Numbered from the stretch's first letter, positions 37,571-49,038 are shown. The stretch is 64,000 bases of DNA from Limnoperna fortunei (GCA_944474755.1 OX104115.1:51836648-51900647); one strand, 5' to 3'. Notes: a model not told the origin generated them from the letters alone. A program made the numbers and translations.

Positions 37571-37693
37571 CAATAAGGTCACACAAAAATAATTTGTTTG
37601 ACTTGAGGATGCAGGACACCATCCTCCGTTTTTTTCTGGAAATCTCAGAATAGATATTGCACTGATGGTAAAATTAACATTAATATCTTTCAT
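37571..37693 (-). pseudogene. Possible F5/8C (discoidin)-like exon, left arm
   Basis: Minus strand. The frame reads NFTISAISILRFPEKNGGWC and then PASSSQTNYFCVTLL before a GTAAGA donor at 37570. The GGWCPAS...NYxxVTL pattern resembles the GAWCPAS...YLQVDL core of coagulation factor 5/8 C domains (family knowledge). The upstream acceptor is unclear and the normally conserved Gln/Asp positions differ. Copies are at 38893-39015 (plus, right arm) and 40636-40758 (plus, duplicated overlap). Coding status uncertain. Confidence 0.35.
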
Positions 37694-38274
37694 TATTAAC
37701 TCATAATTTCCATAAAATTATTAAATACTATGGCAGACTTATAACCTTAATATCAAATCTATTTATTAATGGTTTAAACACAAGTTTTCGATATAACGAG
37801 TTCGGTATAAAATTAAATCTTTAACAAGGGAGGTAATTCTGAAAAATCTCTATTTTTTATTACTAGTTTAACAGTTTTTTACCAACAGAAAAAAAACTTT
37901 TAACCCAGACAGCTCTTATTTAAAATTAGCTTCTGTCTGTATCTTCTATCAATTAATATTGTGATAAAATTTGACGAAGAAATAGTGATTACCAAGTTTT
38001 TGTTTAAAAAGCTTGTAATTCTCAAAAGCAAAGGTTTTTGCATGAGAAAAGCATTCTTTTTTACGAGAAAAAGTTTTTCTATATTTGTTTAAACCAGAAC
38101 CTGCCTGTAACAGGTATCTAGACATTTTGTGTTAACATTTGGTGATTATTTGATGAGCAGAACAGAAGTTAATTTACTGAAACCATCTTCAAATTAAAGC
38201 TGAATTGAAAATAGCCTATAGATTTGGCAAGCATGGAAGCACGTGAAGTGTATCGCGCATGCACATGGTAGCAC

Positions 38275-38312
38275 ACATACAGACAAAGCATTAAAAATAT
38301 GGTCTTATGTTG
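38275..38312. other. 38-nt spacer at the palindrome centre
   Basis: Left arm ends ...CATGGTAGCAC at 38274; right arm starts GTGCTACCATG at 38313. The spacer is unpaired AT-rich sequence. Confidence 0.9.
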
Positions 38313-38500
38313 GTGCTACCATGTGCATGCGCGATACACTTCACGTGCTTCCATGCTTGCCAAATCTATAGGCTATTTTCAATTCAGCTTTAATTTGAAG
38401 ATGGTTTCAGTAAATTAACTTCTGTTCTGCTCATCAAATAATCACCAAATGTTAACACAAGATGTCTAGATACCTGTTACAGGCAGGTTCTGGTTTAAGT

Positions 38501-40043
38501 AAATATAGAAAAACTTTTTCTCGTAAAAAAGAATGCTTTTCTCATGCAAAAACCTTTGCTTTTGAGAATTACAAGCTTTTTAAACAAAAACTTGGTAATC
38601 ACTATTTCTTCGTCAAATTTTATCACAATATTAATTGATAGAAGATACAGACAGAAGCTAATTTTAAATAAGAGCTGTCTGGGTTAAAAGTTTTTTTTCT
38701 GTTGGTAAAAAACTGTTAAACTAGTAATAAAAATATAGATTTTTCAGAATTACCTCCCTTGTTAAAGATTTAATTTTATACCGAACTCGTTATATCGAAA
38801 ACTTGTGTTTAAACCATTAATAAATAGATTTGATATTAAGGTTATAAGTCTGCCATAGTATTTAATAATTTTATGGAAATTATGAGTTAATAATGAAAGA
38901 TATTAATGTTAATTTTACCATCAGTGCAATATCTATTCTGAGATTTCCAGAAAAAAACGGAGGATGGTGTCCTGCATCCTCAAGTCAAACAAATTATTTT
39001 TGTGTGACCTTATTGGTAAGACAAACTGTTGCACAATTATATAATAGCGAACAAAATATCTATTTTTGCAAAAACCAATATTTAAATCTAATTTGAATTA
39101 AGTTTATCCCAAACATAATTACTTTTAGGAAGAGATATAGATCCATTTCAAAGGTGCACTTAAATTCTGTTTAGATGTCCTACCATGCATAGTTACAGCG
39201 GAACTGACATCATCCAAAAACTTTAACATAGTCACAGGACCGAGGTCAATGTCAGTAGACACCCGTCATATATTATTCAACAGGAACCTAAATTCCAAGT
39301 ATTGTCATTACACTATGCATAGTTACACTGACCAAATCCAAAAAACTTTCACGTATTCACTGGACCATGAAATTGAAGGTCAAGGTCAGGCGAAACTTGT
39401 ACTATTCAACTGGAACATATATGCCATGCCACTCATTCATCCTCCCATGCATTGTTACAACAGAAGTAACCTTATCCACAAACATTAGCGTAGTGATTAT
39501 GAATTCTAGTCAAGGTCAGGTGACACCTACCAGACTTGCATGTACTATTTGTCAGGAAACTATATAACAAATATTGTCATGTAACAATGCGTGGTTACTG
39601 AGAAACTGACGGAACTCAAATAACTTTAACGTAGTCCTCTAACTGTGACATTGATATTTAACCTTCACATTTGTATATTACTATTCCTGAAGCGGGAGAT
39701 TGGGCATGCCATAAAACCTGGTTTAACCCATCATTTCTTTTGAAATGCCTGTACCAAGTCGGGGCCATTGCTGTAATTACTACATTTTTGGTTGTTGGTT
39801 CTGTAGTTTGTCGGTTTCTTGGACTTCGATTTGTGACAGTTTCTATGATACCCACATCTCTGGCGGGATAACGTACCACTGGCCTGCTGAAGCTCGAAAA
39901 TCTAAATCGGATTGCACTACGTTAAGGGTAACATTGTTTCCAAATCCGCGAAAGATCGGTCAACATTCAAAACATAATTAACTTGAAATACGACCGCCAC
40001 AGTAGCAGTAAAAAGTACTGAAACTATTGTATCTTTTTTGCAT
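38501..40043 (+). repeat. Duplicated overlap, copy 1 (ends at the gap)
   Basis: 1543 bp, equal in length and essentially identical to 40244-41786. The one difference I saw is TTGGTAATC here against TTGGAAATC in copy 2; the left arm agrees with this copy. Confidence 0.9.
38893..39015 (+). pseudogene. Possible F5/8C-like exon, right arm
   Basis: Same 67-codon frame and GTAAGA donor (39016) as the left-arm copy at 37693-37571. Oriented with the plus-strand VWDE-like exons that resume at 51354, as its left partner is oriented with the minus-strand set. Confidence 0.35.
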
Positions 40044-40243
40044 NNNNNNNNNNNNNNNNNNNNNNNNNNNNNNNNNNNNNNNNNNNNNNNNNNNNNNNNN
40101 NNNNNNNNNNNNNNNNNNNNNNNNNNNNNNNNNNNNNNNNNNNNNNNNNNNNNNNNNNNNNNNNNNNNNNNNNNNNNNNNNNNNNNNNNNNNNNNNNNNN
40201 NNNNNNNNNNNNNNNNNNNNNNNNNNNNNNNNNNNNNNNNNNN
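40044..40243. other. Assembly gap (200 N)
   Basis: Exactly 200 unknown bases, a conventional arbitrary gap size. Open frames running through it are artefacts. Confidence 0.99.
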
Positions 40244-41786
40244 AAATATAGAAAAACTTTTTCTCGTAAAAAAGAATGCTTTTCTCATGCAAAAACCTTT
40301 GCTTTTGAGAATTACAAGCTTTTTAAACAAAAACTTGGAAATCACTATTTCTTCGTCAAATTTTATCACAATATTAATTGATAGAAGATACAGACAGAAG
40401 CTAATTTTAAATAAGAGCTGTCTGGGTTAAAAGTTTTTTTTCTGTTGGTAAAAAACTGTTAAACTAGTAATAAAAATATAGATTTTTCAGAATTACCTCC
40501 CTTGTTAAAGATTTAATTTTATACCGAACTCGTTATATCGAAAACTTGTGTTTAAACCATTAATAAATAGATTTGATATTAAGGTTATAAGTCTGCCATA
40601 GTATTTAATAATTTTATGGAAATTATGAGTTAATAATGAAAGATATTAATGTTAATTTTACCATCAGTGCAATATCTATTCTGAGATTTCCAGAAAAAAA
40701 CGGAGGATGGTGTCCTGCATCCTCAAGTCAAACAAATTATTTTTGTGTGACCTTATTGGTAAGACAAACTGTTGCACAATTATATAATAGCGAACAAAAT
40801 ATCTATTTTTGCAAAAACCAATATTTAAATCTAATTTGAATTAAGTTTATCCCAAACATAATTACTTTTAGGAAGAGATATAGATCCATTTCAAAGGTGC
40901 ACTTAAATTCTGTTTAGATGTCCTACCATGCATAGTTACAGCGGAACTGACATCATCCAAAAACTTTAACATAGTCACAGGACCGAGGTCAATGTCAGTA
41001 GACACCCGTCATATATTATTCAACAGGAACCTAAATTCCAAGTATTGTCATTACACTATGCATAGTTACACTGACCAAATCCAAAAAACTTTCACGTATT
41101 CACTGGACCATGAAATTGAAGGTCAAGGTCAGGCGAAACTTGTACTATTCAACTGGAACATATATGCCATGCCACTCATTCATCCTCCCATGCATTGTTA
41201 CAACAGAAGTAACCTTATCCACAAACATTAGCGTAGTGATTATGAATTCTAGTCAAGGTCAGGTGACACCTACCAGACTTGCATGTACTATTTGTCAGGA
41301 AACTATATAACAAATATTGTCATGTAACAATGCGTGGTTACTGAGAAACTGACGGAACTCAAATAACTTTAACGTAGTCCTCTAACTGTGACATTGATAT
41401 TTAACCTTCACATTTGTATATTACTATTCCTGAAGCGGGAGATTGGGCATGCCATAAAACCTGGTTTAACCCATCATTTCTTTTGAAATGCCTGTACCAA
41501 GTCGGGGCCATTGCTGTAATTACTACATTTTTGGTTGTTGGTTCTGTAGTTTGTCGGTTTCTTGGACTTCGATTTGTGACAGTTTCTATGATACCCACAT
41601 CTCTGGCGGGATAACGTACCACTGGCCTGCTGAAGCTCGAAAATCTAAATCGGATTGCACTACGTTAAGGGTAACATTGTTTCCAAATCCGCGAAAGATC
41701 GGTCAACATTCAAAACATAATTAACTTGAAATACGACCGCCACAGTAGCAGTAAAAAGTACTGAAACTATTGTATCTTTTTTGCAT
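40244..41786 (+). repeat. Duplicated overlap, copy 2 (starts at the gap)
   Basis: Begins AAATATAGAAAAAC exactly as at 38501 and ends TTTTTTGCAT exactly where copy 1 is cut by the gap. It then continues into the rest of the right arm (GGTTAGGAGAAAATT). It carries another F5/8C-like frame at 40636-40758. Confidence 0.9.
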
Positions 41787-42343
41787 GGTTAGGAGAAAAT
41801 TATATAGATCCGTAGCGTAGTGTTTAATTAAAAAGTATTAAATATTCTCATATGTATTACGATAGTTTCTGCTATCCATAAAAGATTATCTCACGTGGTT
41901 TCATTGATGTTAACTGACAAAAAAACAATCACAAGTAAAAAAAATGCTAACGTTTAACTTAACGAGCAAATAATGTTACAATATAAAGTAGAAAATAAAA
42001 AATAAATTTGTTTTCATTTATGACACAAATATCCCTCGTTATCACGTACATTATTATTTTATCACATGTAATGATATATATTTAGGGACCGGTCAATATT
42101 TTTTGGGGTGGTTGGAAAATGCAAAATGCAATAGGACACATACTTTTTTATGCTGCCATGTATATAGGACTCCAAATTTTGTTATTTTCAGCACTTTCGG
42201 TATTAGTTTAGACACATAATTTTTTCAACCTTATTGTGTTCTTCAAAATATTCTATTTTGGACACTTCATTATCATACACACTTTCTTAAATATGTGACA
42301 AATGAAAGTAGACTAAAAAAATAACAACAACAACAAAAAATTA

Positions 42344-42425
42344 AAAAAAAGAATAACGGCGGGATTCGAACCAGCGTTTCGCGATCTATAATGCTTATAA
42401 TCTGCGAGCTAACCAATTACGCCAT
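42344..42425 (-). other. tRNA-like Pol III unit, right-arm mirror
   Basis: Reverse complement of 35906-35987 with the same A-box, B-box and T-run. Confidence 0.5.
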
Positions 42426-44250
42426 ATACACACAAACCTTTTTTTACTAAAATAAGACCTATTTATGCGTCAAATTGCTGACGTGATATATTTGACGATA
42501 GATGACACCAGTTTTTATACAATTTATAATTATTACGTGAAAAACATTAAAAATGTGTAACTTTTAAATCTATTTAGACATATTAAGATGTTATCTCTGA
42601 AGTTTTTTTTATGAATAACAATGTCTGGAACAGTCTTTTCATTTTTTTTCTTTACGCGTGTGTATTCAAACCAGTTAAACAAACCGAAAATTCTTCACAT
42701 TACTTCTAACTTTCTCTGATGTTTGCCCATCCGGTGATTCTTCCGTGCATGTTATATCTTCCACTTTCGCTAAATATTATTGTGGTAAAATTATTTATTT
42801 CAACCTGTGGACTAATTGCGTTCTTTAAATATTCCATTTCCCGACGATGAAGTCTGCAACTTAATTTTTTCACAGTTTTGCCTCTTTAAATATGATAAAA
42901 AAGCTAAACTTTGAAAGACACGATCTTTCAATCTTGACTTTAATCAATCTGTAATAGAAATTATATCAATGCCTGATAGATGTATTTTATTATCAAAATT
43001 TAGCTGTTTCATCACTGTTAAACGTTTAAATTGTTACATATTAAAATATTAACTTAATTTATCCCTATTATATTGATTTTTTTTTACAAATTTCTATCTA
43101 AGTTTGTCAACGATGTTTAACTATTACTGGATCAGCATAAATAGATGTATATGCAGATTCGGAAATGCAAGTCCGGTCCGGTTGTAGGCTTACATACTAT
43201 GCTGAACAGTACAAAAATCACGCGAATTTGGGGACAAAATATTAATTTTTTAACATGAGCGGACGCGTGTACCACAAATATATTTTAAATATTAAAAACT
43301 GTTTTTGCAACAAATAATACAGTCAAATGTCTTCGTGGTACACGCGTCCGCTCATATTTAAAATTGTGTTCGAAATCACGAAAACGTATACCGATTTTCA
43401 CAGGCCACTACAATTGGCATATTTTAGTAAGGTGCATATAATAACTTTACATGATAAGAAAAGAAAGTTATATTGATTTTCTGCAAGAAGGGATAATGTA
43501 CTTTTGAAAAAAACATTATGATCTACAGATTATAGTCATTTCATTTTTAGCGAAAATAGGGGGGCAGTGACAGCAGGTTATCCGAACTTGTCCTTTGTCA
43601 TCCTATATAATATATACAAAAATGCTGAATTAGATTACTGTCAGATTAATACGTATTGGTTACGAAAATTCCTTTGTCACACGCTAGTACACATGCACTA
43701 TGTCTTTGTGTCTTTGTCTACGATTCACGAGTGTTGGGCTTAATTTGTAGACATATTGTTATAAAGGAAACTACCAACCAGTACACTTAATCAGTATCGG
43801 ATCGACAAACAAATACCTAATAAGTGTACTGGTTGTTAGCTTCCTTTAGACCCTTTATATAATATTTTAAACTACCTGTATTGTGTATCTACATGATAAC
43901 AGTGTTCTTATATTATTCCATCTCCGAATGTCAAAATACTTTACGCATTTAGAGTTAAACGCCATTGATGAGTCTTGAATAGACGAAACGCGGGTTTGGC
44001 GTAATGAATTTGTCACCTTGGTAATTTTGATAAAATTTTATTGGAATATTTGAACAAAGCCAAGTGAAAGCTCACCATCGGGTAGCGGATGGTAAAGGCA
44101 ATATCTAGAAGTTTTAAGTTTAGTTAAAGTGAGAAAATTCAAGATCAATATTTTATTACTTGTTAACGTCATTTATTATTTATATTGACACTCAGTGACT
44201 GAGGCTATTCGTTGGTCAGTCTGTGTCTATAATTTTGACAAAAACACCGT

Positions 44251-44486
44251 AAATGAAATAGATTCCTGATTACAAAAGAAAATTTTTGCATCCAAAATGG
44301 CGGAATTGAGAAAGTGACGCTGACCACCCAAATTGGCTGTTCCATCAATTAGGCACTGGCTATTACTTTGTATACGGTGGCTGTTACAATAATTAGCATT
44401 AGCTATTAAATAAATTCAACCATGGCTATTCTGATTAAAACTTAGGCTGGAATGTGCATAAAATTTTTTATACATATAAAATTCAT
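44251..44486 (-). repeat. Ngaro 3' terminal direct repeat
   Basis: Starts AAATGAAATAGATTCCTGAT and ends ATACATATAAAATTCAT on the plus strand; identical to 51062-51297 as far as I can read. Confidence 0.9.
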
Positions 44487-45010
44487 TTATGCACATCTCC
44501 TTATGTTCCATAACACACTTGGGGTGCTCTGTTTGATGTTATACTGAAGGCTTGCAACAAAAAACACAATTGAAATTGAAATGGTCATTTATTTTCTTAA
44601 ATGACAAAAGAAACATCTCACAAGTAAAAACAGCACTACCTGTTTACAAGTAAATGTCTGTTTAAAAAATGACTAGGTAGTGCTGCGTACTAAAAAATTT
44701 CTAACAAAAGGTTAACACATAACATCAAAGGTGGGTAAAAGTGAAAAATGCCACAACTGGATAGGAAATGGCCTAGACAGTGACCCCACCCAACCCAAGT
44801 GTGCAATGTGGACGGGAAAATAAAATGAAATACAACCTTATTTTGATTGTCTAACTACCTAACCACAAACACAATATACTCTACACTACATGGTAAGTCA
44901 TAATACTGAATGGCTAATACTGTTCATTTGACTTAATATCTATTAAAATGTATTGTAATTAAAATGTGATCTAATAGACCTGCAGATTCATACAACATGT
45001 GCTATTGCAA

Positions 45011-45312
45011 GATCAGATGCTTCTGTCACCATGATCATGTGCACATACAAAGAAAAAATAAAAATCAACACAAATAACATACAAGTATGTTGAGCATAGT
45101 ATAGTACACAAAAGCATAATATACTACTGTCAATAAATTGATAGCAAATTCAAAATTATGCTAAAATATAACAGATAACAAAAATACAAAAAACACATGA
45201 TCAGATGCTTCTGTCACCATGATCATAAAATATTATTGACCTTAAAAATGAGACATCAAATAAAATGTAAGAAATATAATAACTGATCAGATGCTTCTGT
45301 CACCATGATCAT
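45011..45312 (-). repeat. Three copies of a 28-bp motif in the Ngaro 3' region
   Basis: Identical copies at 45011-45038, 45199-45226 and 45285-45312, beginning GATCAGATGCTTCTG on the plus strand and ending CACCATGATCAT. GATCA at one end and TGATC at the other make each copy a loose dyad. They lie between the recombinase stop codon and the terminal repeat, in otherwise AT-rich nonrepetitive sequence. Confidence 0.9.
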
Positions 45313-45398
45313 ACCCGAACCTCTAAGAATACATCTCAAACCCTTACATGTATGTACAAGTAACAAACCTAAGTTGTCGACTTGGAAAAATAACCCTG

Positions 45399-46410
45399 TT
45401 AGAAAGTTAACATTGGGACCCTAATGTACTTTTTCATTGCATCAGAAGACCATCTGCCCATTTCTCTAATATTTTGCTCTGATATACCCATTGCAAAAGC
45501 TGTTGTAGCTGCACCTATTCTGAAACTGTGGCTTTTATATTTGTTTGGGTCAAGGTCACACCAAACAAGGGACAATTTTAATTGATCCGTAAAATATTTT
45601 TTTGATACTGGGGTCCCATCCAGAAAAGTGAAAAGTGGTCCTGATACAGGTTTACGTACTTGAAAATAAGACCATAAAGACATAACAGGGCAGATACTGC
45701 AATGGGTTTTATTCGACTGTATGCACATATTGTGAGATCTCCCCTTACTATGTTTGTAGCTTTCCATGTGAACTTCAAACGCAAAAGGTATTTTAGAAGA
45801 ATCATTAAATAAAAAATGGATTGCACCTGTCTGCAACAAATGAGAATTATTACTAGAGATGTTTGAATAGGTGAATTCCCCAATTCGTAAAAAGCAATGG
45901 AACGCTAGCAAAAACATACTTTTGATCATTGTTCTAACATAGGCAGATGAAGCTGTGAATTCTAGGGATTTACACAGTTTTTTTAAAATATGCTGCGTGA
46001 TAGGTAAGCGAGAGTCTGCTTTGCCCATTTTGTTGTTATACCCTTGAAGACATTTTTTCACTAAGAAATTTGAAGTAGGATCTGGAATATTTTTTATTTT
46101 ATGTTGGAAGCTAAGAGCAGATATAAATGTAGAGACTGAGGATGACGCCATGTTATGTGAAAAACAATAAGAAATGAACAAAACAATGTCTTCAACTGAT
46201 GCCGGGAAGTTTGCCTTAGTAATGCCATATTCTCTGCTGAACTGTTTATAATGTTCCAAAGCCCTTCTATATGTGGCATGTGTTGAGGGGGCAATTGAAT
46301 GATGAATTAAATCAGAGGCTATTGCAATCAGAACACCAGGCTGCTCTCTTTGAAATGGCAGATTGTTGGGTTCTGTTGATTGAACTTCTCTAGGAACTGA
46401 GTGATCTGTT
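45399..46410 (-). CDS. Ngaro tyrosine recombinase
   Basis: Catalyses strand cleavage and joining of the circular cDNA into the genome (family knowledge). The catalytic pattern is visible: Arg in AFHCFLRIGEF, HSFRIGAATTA (HxxR) and, near the end, MGRWSSDAMKKYIR with the nucleophilic Tyr. The conserved N-terminal phrase SIAPSTHATYRRALEHY is present. There is no ATG near the expected N-terminus: the 286-codon frame beginning at 46259 starts at a TTG, while the frame stays open upstream to about 46410. It therefore overlaps the end of the RT ORF (stop at 46328) in the -1 frame relative to RT. Expression by -1 frameshifting or from a spliced or internal start is plausible. Uninterrupted. The start given is the approximate limit of the open frame I checked. 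Confidence 0.85.
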
Positions 46411-48064
46411 GACGAGAAAGATGATCAGCTAAAATATTAGTATGACCGGGCAAATGCTTTGCAATAAACAAAATGTTATGCTTCAAACACTGTAAAATAA
46501 AACGTCGAACCAAAACCATGATCTTTTTATCTTTTGAAGATTGCTTATTAAGAATATAAGCAACTGCTTGGTTGTCAGTATGAAATATTACACATTGATT
46601 TTCCAACTTGTTTGCAAACAGCTCAACTGCTAACACTATAGGAAAGAGTTCTTTTACTGTAATATGATTATCTAACCAGGCCCTCGGCCAACTACCATAA
46701 AAGTAGCAATTCTGAAAAAAGCCCCCAAAACCAATATTGCTTGCGTCTGTAAAGAAATTCAGAGTGGCAGAGGTTTTCCATAAATTCGACAAGAGCAGTG
46801 ATTTGCCATTAAAATGATCTACAAAAAGAGACCAAGCCGAGAGATCTGCTCTCGCCTCTTTGTTTAGTCTTCTATGGTGAAAAGGCTTCACAAGACCTAC
46901 TGATAAATCTATTAAACGTCTGAGAAATGTGCGACCTGGGTTCACAACTGAACATGCAAAGTTCAATAAGCCTACAATGGACTGAATTTCTTGTAAAGTA
47001 ATTGACTGCTTTGATTTATAGTGTGTCAGGAGGTTTTTAATTTTCTCTAATTTATCTAGGGGAAGCCTTTTTTCCATAAAAACTGAATCCAACTCAATGC
47101 CTAAAAAGGTGAGACAAGTACATGGGGGGACTGTTTTGTCAACCTTAATTGGAACACCTAGATCCTTAAATAAAAACTGTATTTTTCCCAAATCTTTGTG
47201 ACTTAAAGCTAAGTCAGGTGGTCCTACACATAAAAAATCATCTAGTAAATGTACTAACTCCCCTGATATTCCCATTTTATTTTCACAAATCCAGTGTAGA
47301 GCTGAACTTACTTCTTCGAACAGTTTACAAGCATAGCTTAAACCAAAGGGTAAAACCTTATCATAATAAAAACAACCATCAATCATAAAACCTAGTAATT
47401 CCCAGTCAGATTTTTGTATTGGAACAATACGGTAGGCCATCTGAATGTCTACCTTGAACATGCAACATCGTTTCCCATACTTTTGCATTAATCGAGTCGC
47501 ATCGTCTATATTCTGATATATAACTGTTTTATATTTCATTGGAATCCCATCATTAATTGAGTCGCCTTCTGGAAAACTTAAATGATGAATGATTCTGTAA
47601 TCCACAGTTACCCCGTTAGATTTTTTGGGGACTAAACCTAAAGGAGAAGAGCGAAAATTTGGAAAAGGTTTTGTTTTAAAAGGACCTGCTACTCGTCCCT
47701 GATCAATTTCAAGTTGAATTTTTTGTTTTAAAAGAGAAATTTCAATAGTTGCAGATTTCAAGTTTCCACTTTCTAAATATTTCCGCTCACCAGCAAAAGG
47801 CAGTTGAAACCCTGTTTTAAAACCATTCACCAAAAAGAAACGTTTTTCTTCGTCATATCCCTGAAGCCAATAATCCAAGCGGTTTGCCTTTACTGGGGTA
47901 ACAACTGCGTTTTCATTTTGAGACAACTGCTTTGGGGGTAGGTTTAGTTGTTGTGAATTTTGTTGCTGAGTGTTGTACTGTGTTTTGTTGGCTTTGAAAT
48001 TTTGTGACTTGTCCCCCATCACATTGTTTTTTAGTATGGGGCCCTCCACATTTTTGGCAGGCAT
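46328..48064 (-). CDS. Ngaro reverse transcriptase / RNase H
   Basis: 578 residues, complete. RT fingers/palm: PLGLVPKKSNGVTVDYRIIH, FKVDIQMAYRIVPI (first catalytic Asp) and LPFGLSYACKLFEE; the active site is HLLDDFLCVG, with LDD as in DIRS-type RTs. Thumb and connection follow to about residue 430. RNase H: FFTDASNIGFGG, VKELFPIVLAVELFA, FHTDNQAVAYILNK and LPGHTNILADHLSR supply the D-E-D-D type residues. The ATG at 48064 lies inside the Gag zinc-knuckle coding sequence in a +1 frame, and the overlap is 152 nt. Translation could start there or follow a frameshift. No protease or integrase domain. Confidence 0.95.
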   Translation of the reverse strand: MPAKNVEGPILKNNVMGDKSQNFKANKTQYNTQQQNSQQLNLPPKQLSQNENAVVTPVKANRLDYWLQGYDEEKRFFLVNGFKTGFQLPFAGERKYLESGNLKSATIEISLLKQKIQLEIDQGRVAGPFKTKPFPNFRSSPLGLVPKKSNGVTVDYRIIHHLSFPEGDSINDGIPMKYKTVIYQNIDDATRLMQKYGKRCCMFKVDIQMAYRIVPIQKSDWELLGFMIDGCFYYDKVLPFGLSYACKLFEEVSSALHWICENKMGISGELVHLLDDFLCVGPPDLALSHKDLGKIQFLFKDLGVPIKVDKTVPPCTCLTFLGIELDSVFMEKRLPLDKLEKIKNLLTHYKSKQSITLQEIQSIVGLLNFACSVVNPGRTFLRRLIDLSVGLVKPFHHRRLNKEARADLSAWSLFVDHFNGKSLLLSNLWKTSATLNFFTDASNIGFGGFFQNCYFYGSWPRAWLDNHITVKELFPIVLAVELFANKLENQCVIFHTDNQAVAYILNKQSSKDKKIMVLVRRFILQCLKHNILFIAKHLPGHTNILADHLSRQQITQFLEKFNQQNPTICHFKESSLVF

Positions 48065-48986
48065 GAGTGTAAGGACATCTTTCCCTGTTACATGATCCCC
48101 TGTTGTTAAAAATGTGGCATGGGTATCTAGGCGGGTGGACTTGGACTGTATTCCGAAAGGAATGAAGGGCTTGAGATGTATTGTTATTTCTTTTATATGA
48201 GGATGGGAGATGAAACGCCTGTCTTTGTTTATTTAATCCCAATGCCATAGCCTCACTATGTATCTCGGAATTTAATTTATCCCAAGGATATTCCTCAGGG
48301 TTAGAAGATCTCCATTCCCTAAAATTTTTGTCATAGTACAAGGCTGCTTCATCCCCCATACTCTTTGCAATTTTCTGAATGATATCCCCATATTTCATTA
48401 AAGCTGGGGTATCTTTGGGATCTTTCTCTGTATAAATCCCAACAAAAACAAGAAAAGCTTGGACCCATTGGTTAACATTTCTTATCTCAAAAGCTTGTTT
48501 TGATGTAGATTTCATCACACAATCACCATTTGGTTGCTCCTGAATTTCAAAACTTCGTTTACTTTTATCTTTTATCCCTAACAAAGTGCACATGTCCACA
48601 TATTCATTTGCCCAAATTTTACCTTTTGTCTTGGCATCGATACCCAGCCCTAATGGCCTGCTGATGCTTTTACATTTATTGTTATCAGTACCATCGTCAC
48701 TGTTCGTTTCATTTCTCTCATTGCTCACATTAGATGCAATTGACTGTTGGTTTTGAAAATTTGGGTTAATCACCCCCATCTCCCTTAAAGAAGATACAAC
48801 TCCTTGTGTAACAGCTGGTACCAACACTGGTATTAATGCGACCACAAGTTCATCATTGGTTTGTCTATTAAAAATATTGTTTGTAGGAGTTGGTTCTTCC
48901 ACCTGTACCTCATTATGCCTCTCATCAATAGTCGAGCTAGCTTTAGCCGTTCGCCTTCGTTTTCTTGGAGGCTGTTTGGAGCTCAT
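47913..48986 (-). CDS. Ngaro Gag-like protein with CCCH and CCHC zinc fingers
   Basis: About 357 residues from the first ATG at 48986 (the open frame begins at a TTG at 49007). A basic N-terminus (KQPPRKRRRTAK) could act as a nuclear signal. It is followed by an acidic/Asn-rich linker, a central helical region (KIWANEYVDMCTLLGIKD; WVQAFLVFVGIYTEKDP) and, near residue 300, CHIFNNRGSC-NRER-CPYTH, a CX8CX4CX3H finger directly followed by CQKCGGPHTKKQC, a CX2CX3HX4C knuckle. Likely binds element RNA. Sequence just before the ATG (TTTTATTACAG) resembles a splice acceptor, so it may be translated from a spliced leader. Confidence 0.85.
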   Translation of the reverse strand: MSSKQPPRKRRRTAKASSTIDERHNEVQVEEPTPTNNIFNRQTNDELVVALIPVLVPAVTQGVVSSLREMGVINPNFQNQQSIASNVSNERNETNSDDGTDNNKCKSISRPLGLGIDAKTKGKIWANEYVDMCTLLGIKDKSKRSFEIQEQPNGDCVMKSTSKQAFEIRNVNQWVQAFLVFVGIYTEKDPKDTPALMKYGDIIQKIAKSMGDEAALYYDKNFREWRSSNPEEYPWDKLNSEIHSEAMALGLNKQRQAFHLPSSYKRNNNTSQALHSFRNTVQVHPPRYPCHIFNNRGSCNRERCPYTHACQKCGGPHTKKQCDGGQVTKFQSQQNTVQHSATKFTTTKPTPKAVVSK

Positions 48987-49038
48987 GACTGTAATAAAAT
49001 GAAGCAAAAATGCTGCAATGTGTGAATAATATATCTTT

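Larger units (their letters stand above)
38313..44250 (-). repeat. Giant inverted duplication, right inner arm with assembly gap
   Basis: Mirror of 34081-38274. It includes the 200-N gap and a 1543-bp direct duplication on either side of it. Removing one copy and the gap restores an arm within one base of the left arm's length. All arm features (hairpins, tRNA-like unit, tandem repeat, F5/8C-like frame) are mirrored here. Confidence 0.9.

Noticed and set aside
39917..40430. Open frames of up to 150 codons across 40044-40243
   Set aside because: They run through the 200-N gap, and the coding content is undefined.
36715..41614. 66-codon membrane-protein-like frame present in three copies (minus 36715-36915; plus 39671-39871 and 41414-41614)
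   Set aside because: The copies are the palindrome arm and its duplicated overlap, not independent conservation. The related repeat at 20396 has a stop in this frame, and an opposite-strand frame of similar length overlaps it.
45578..46294. Extra frames of 66-101 codons on the minus strand
   Set aside because: Out-of-frame shadows of the tyrosine recombinase ORF.
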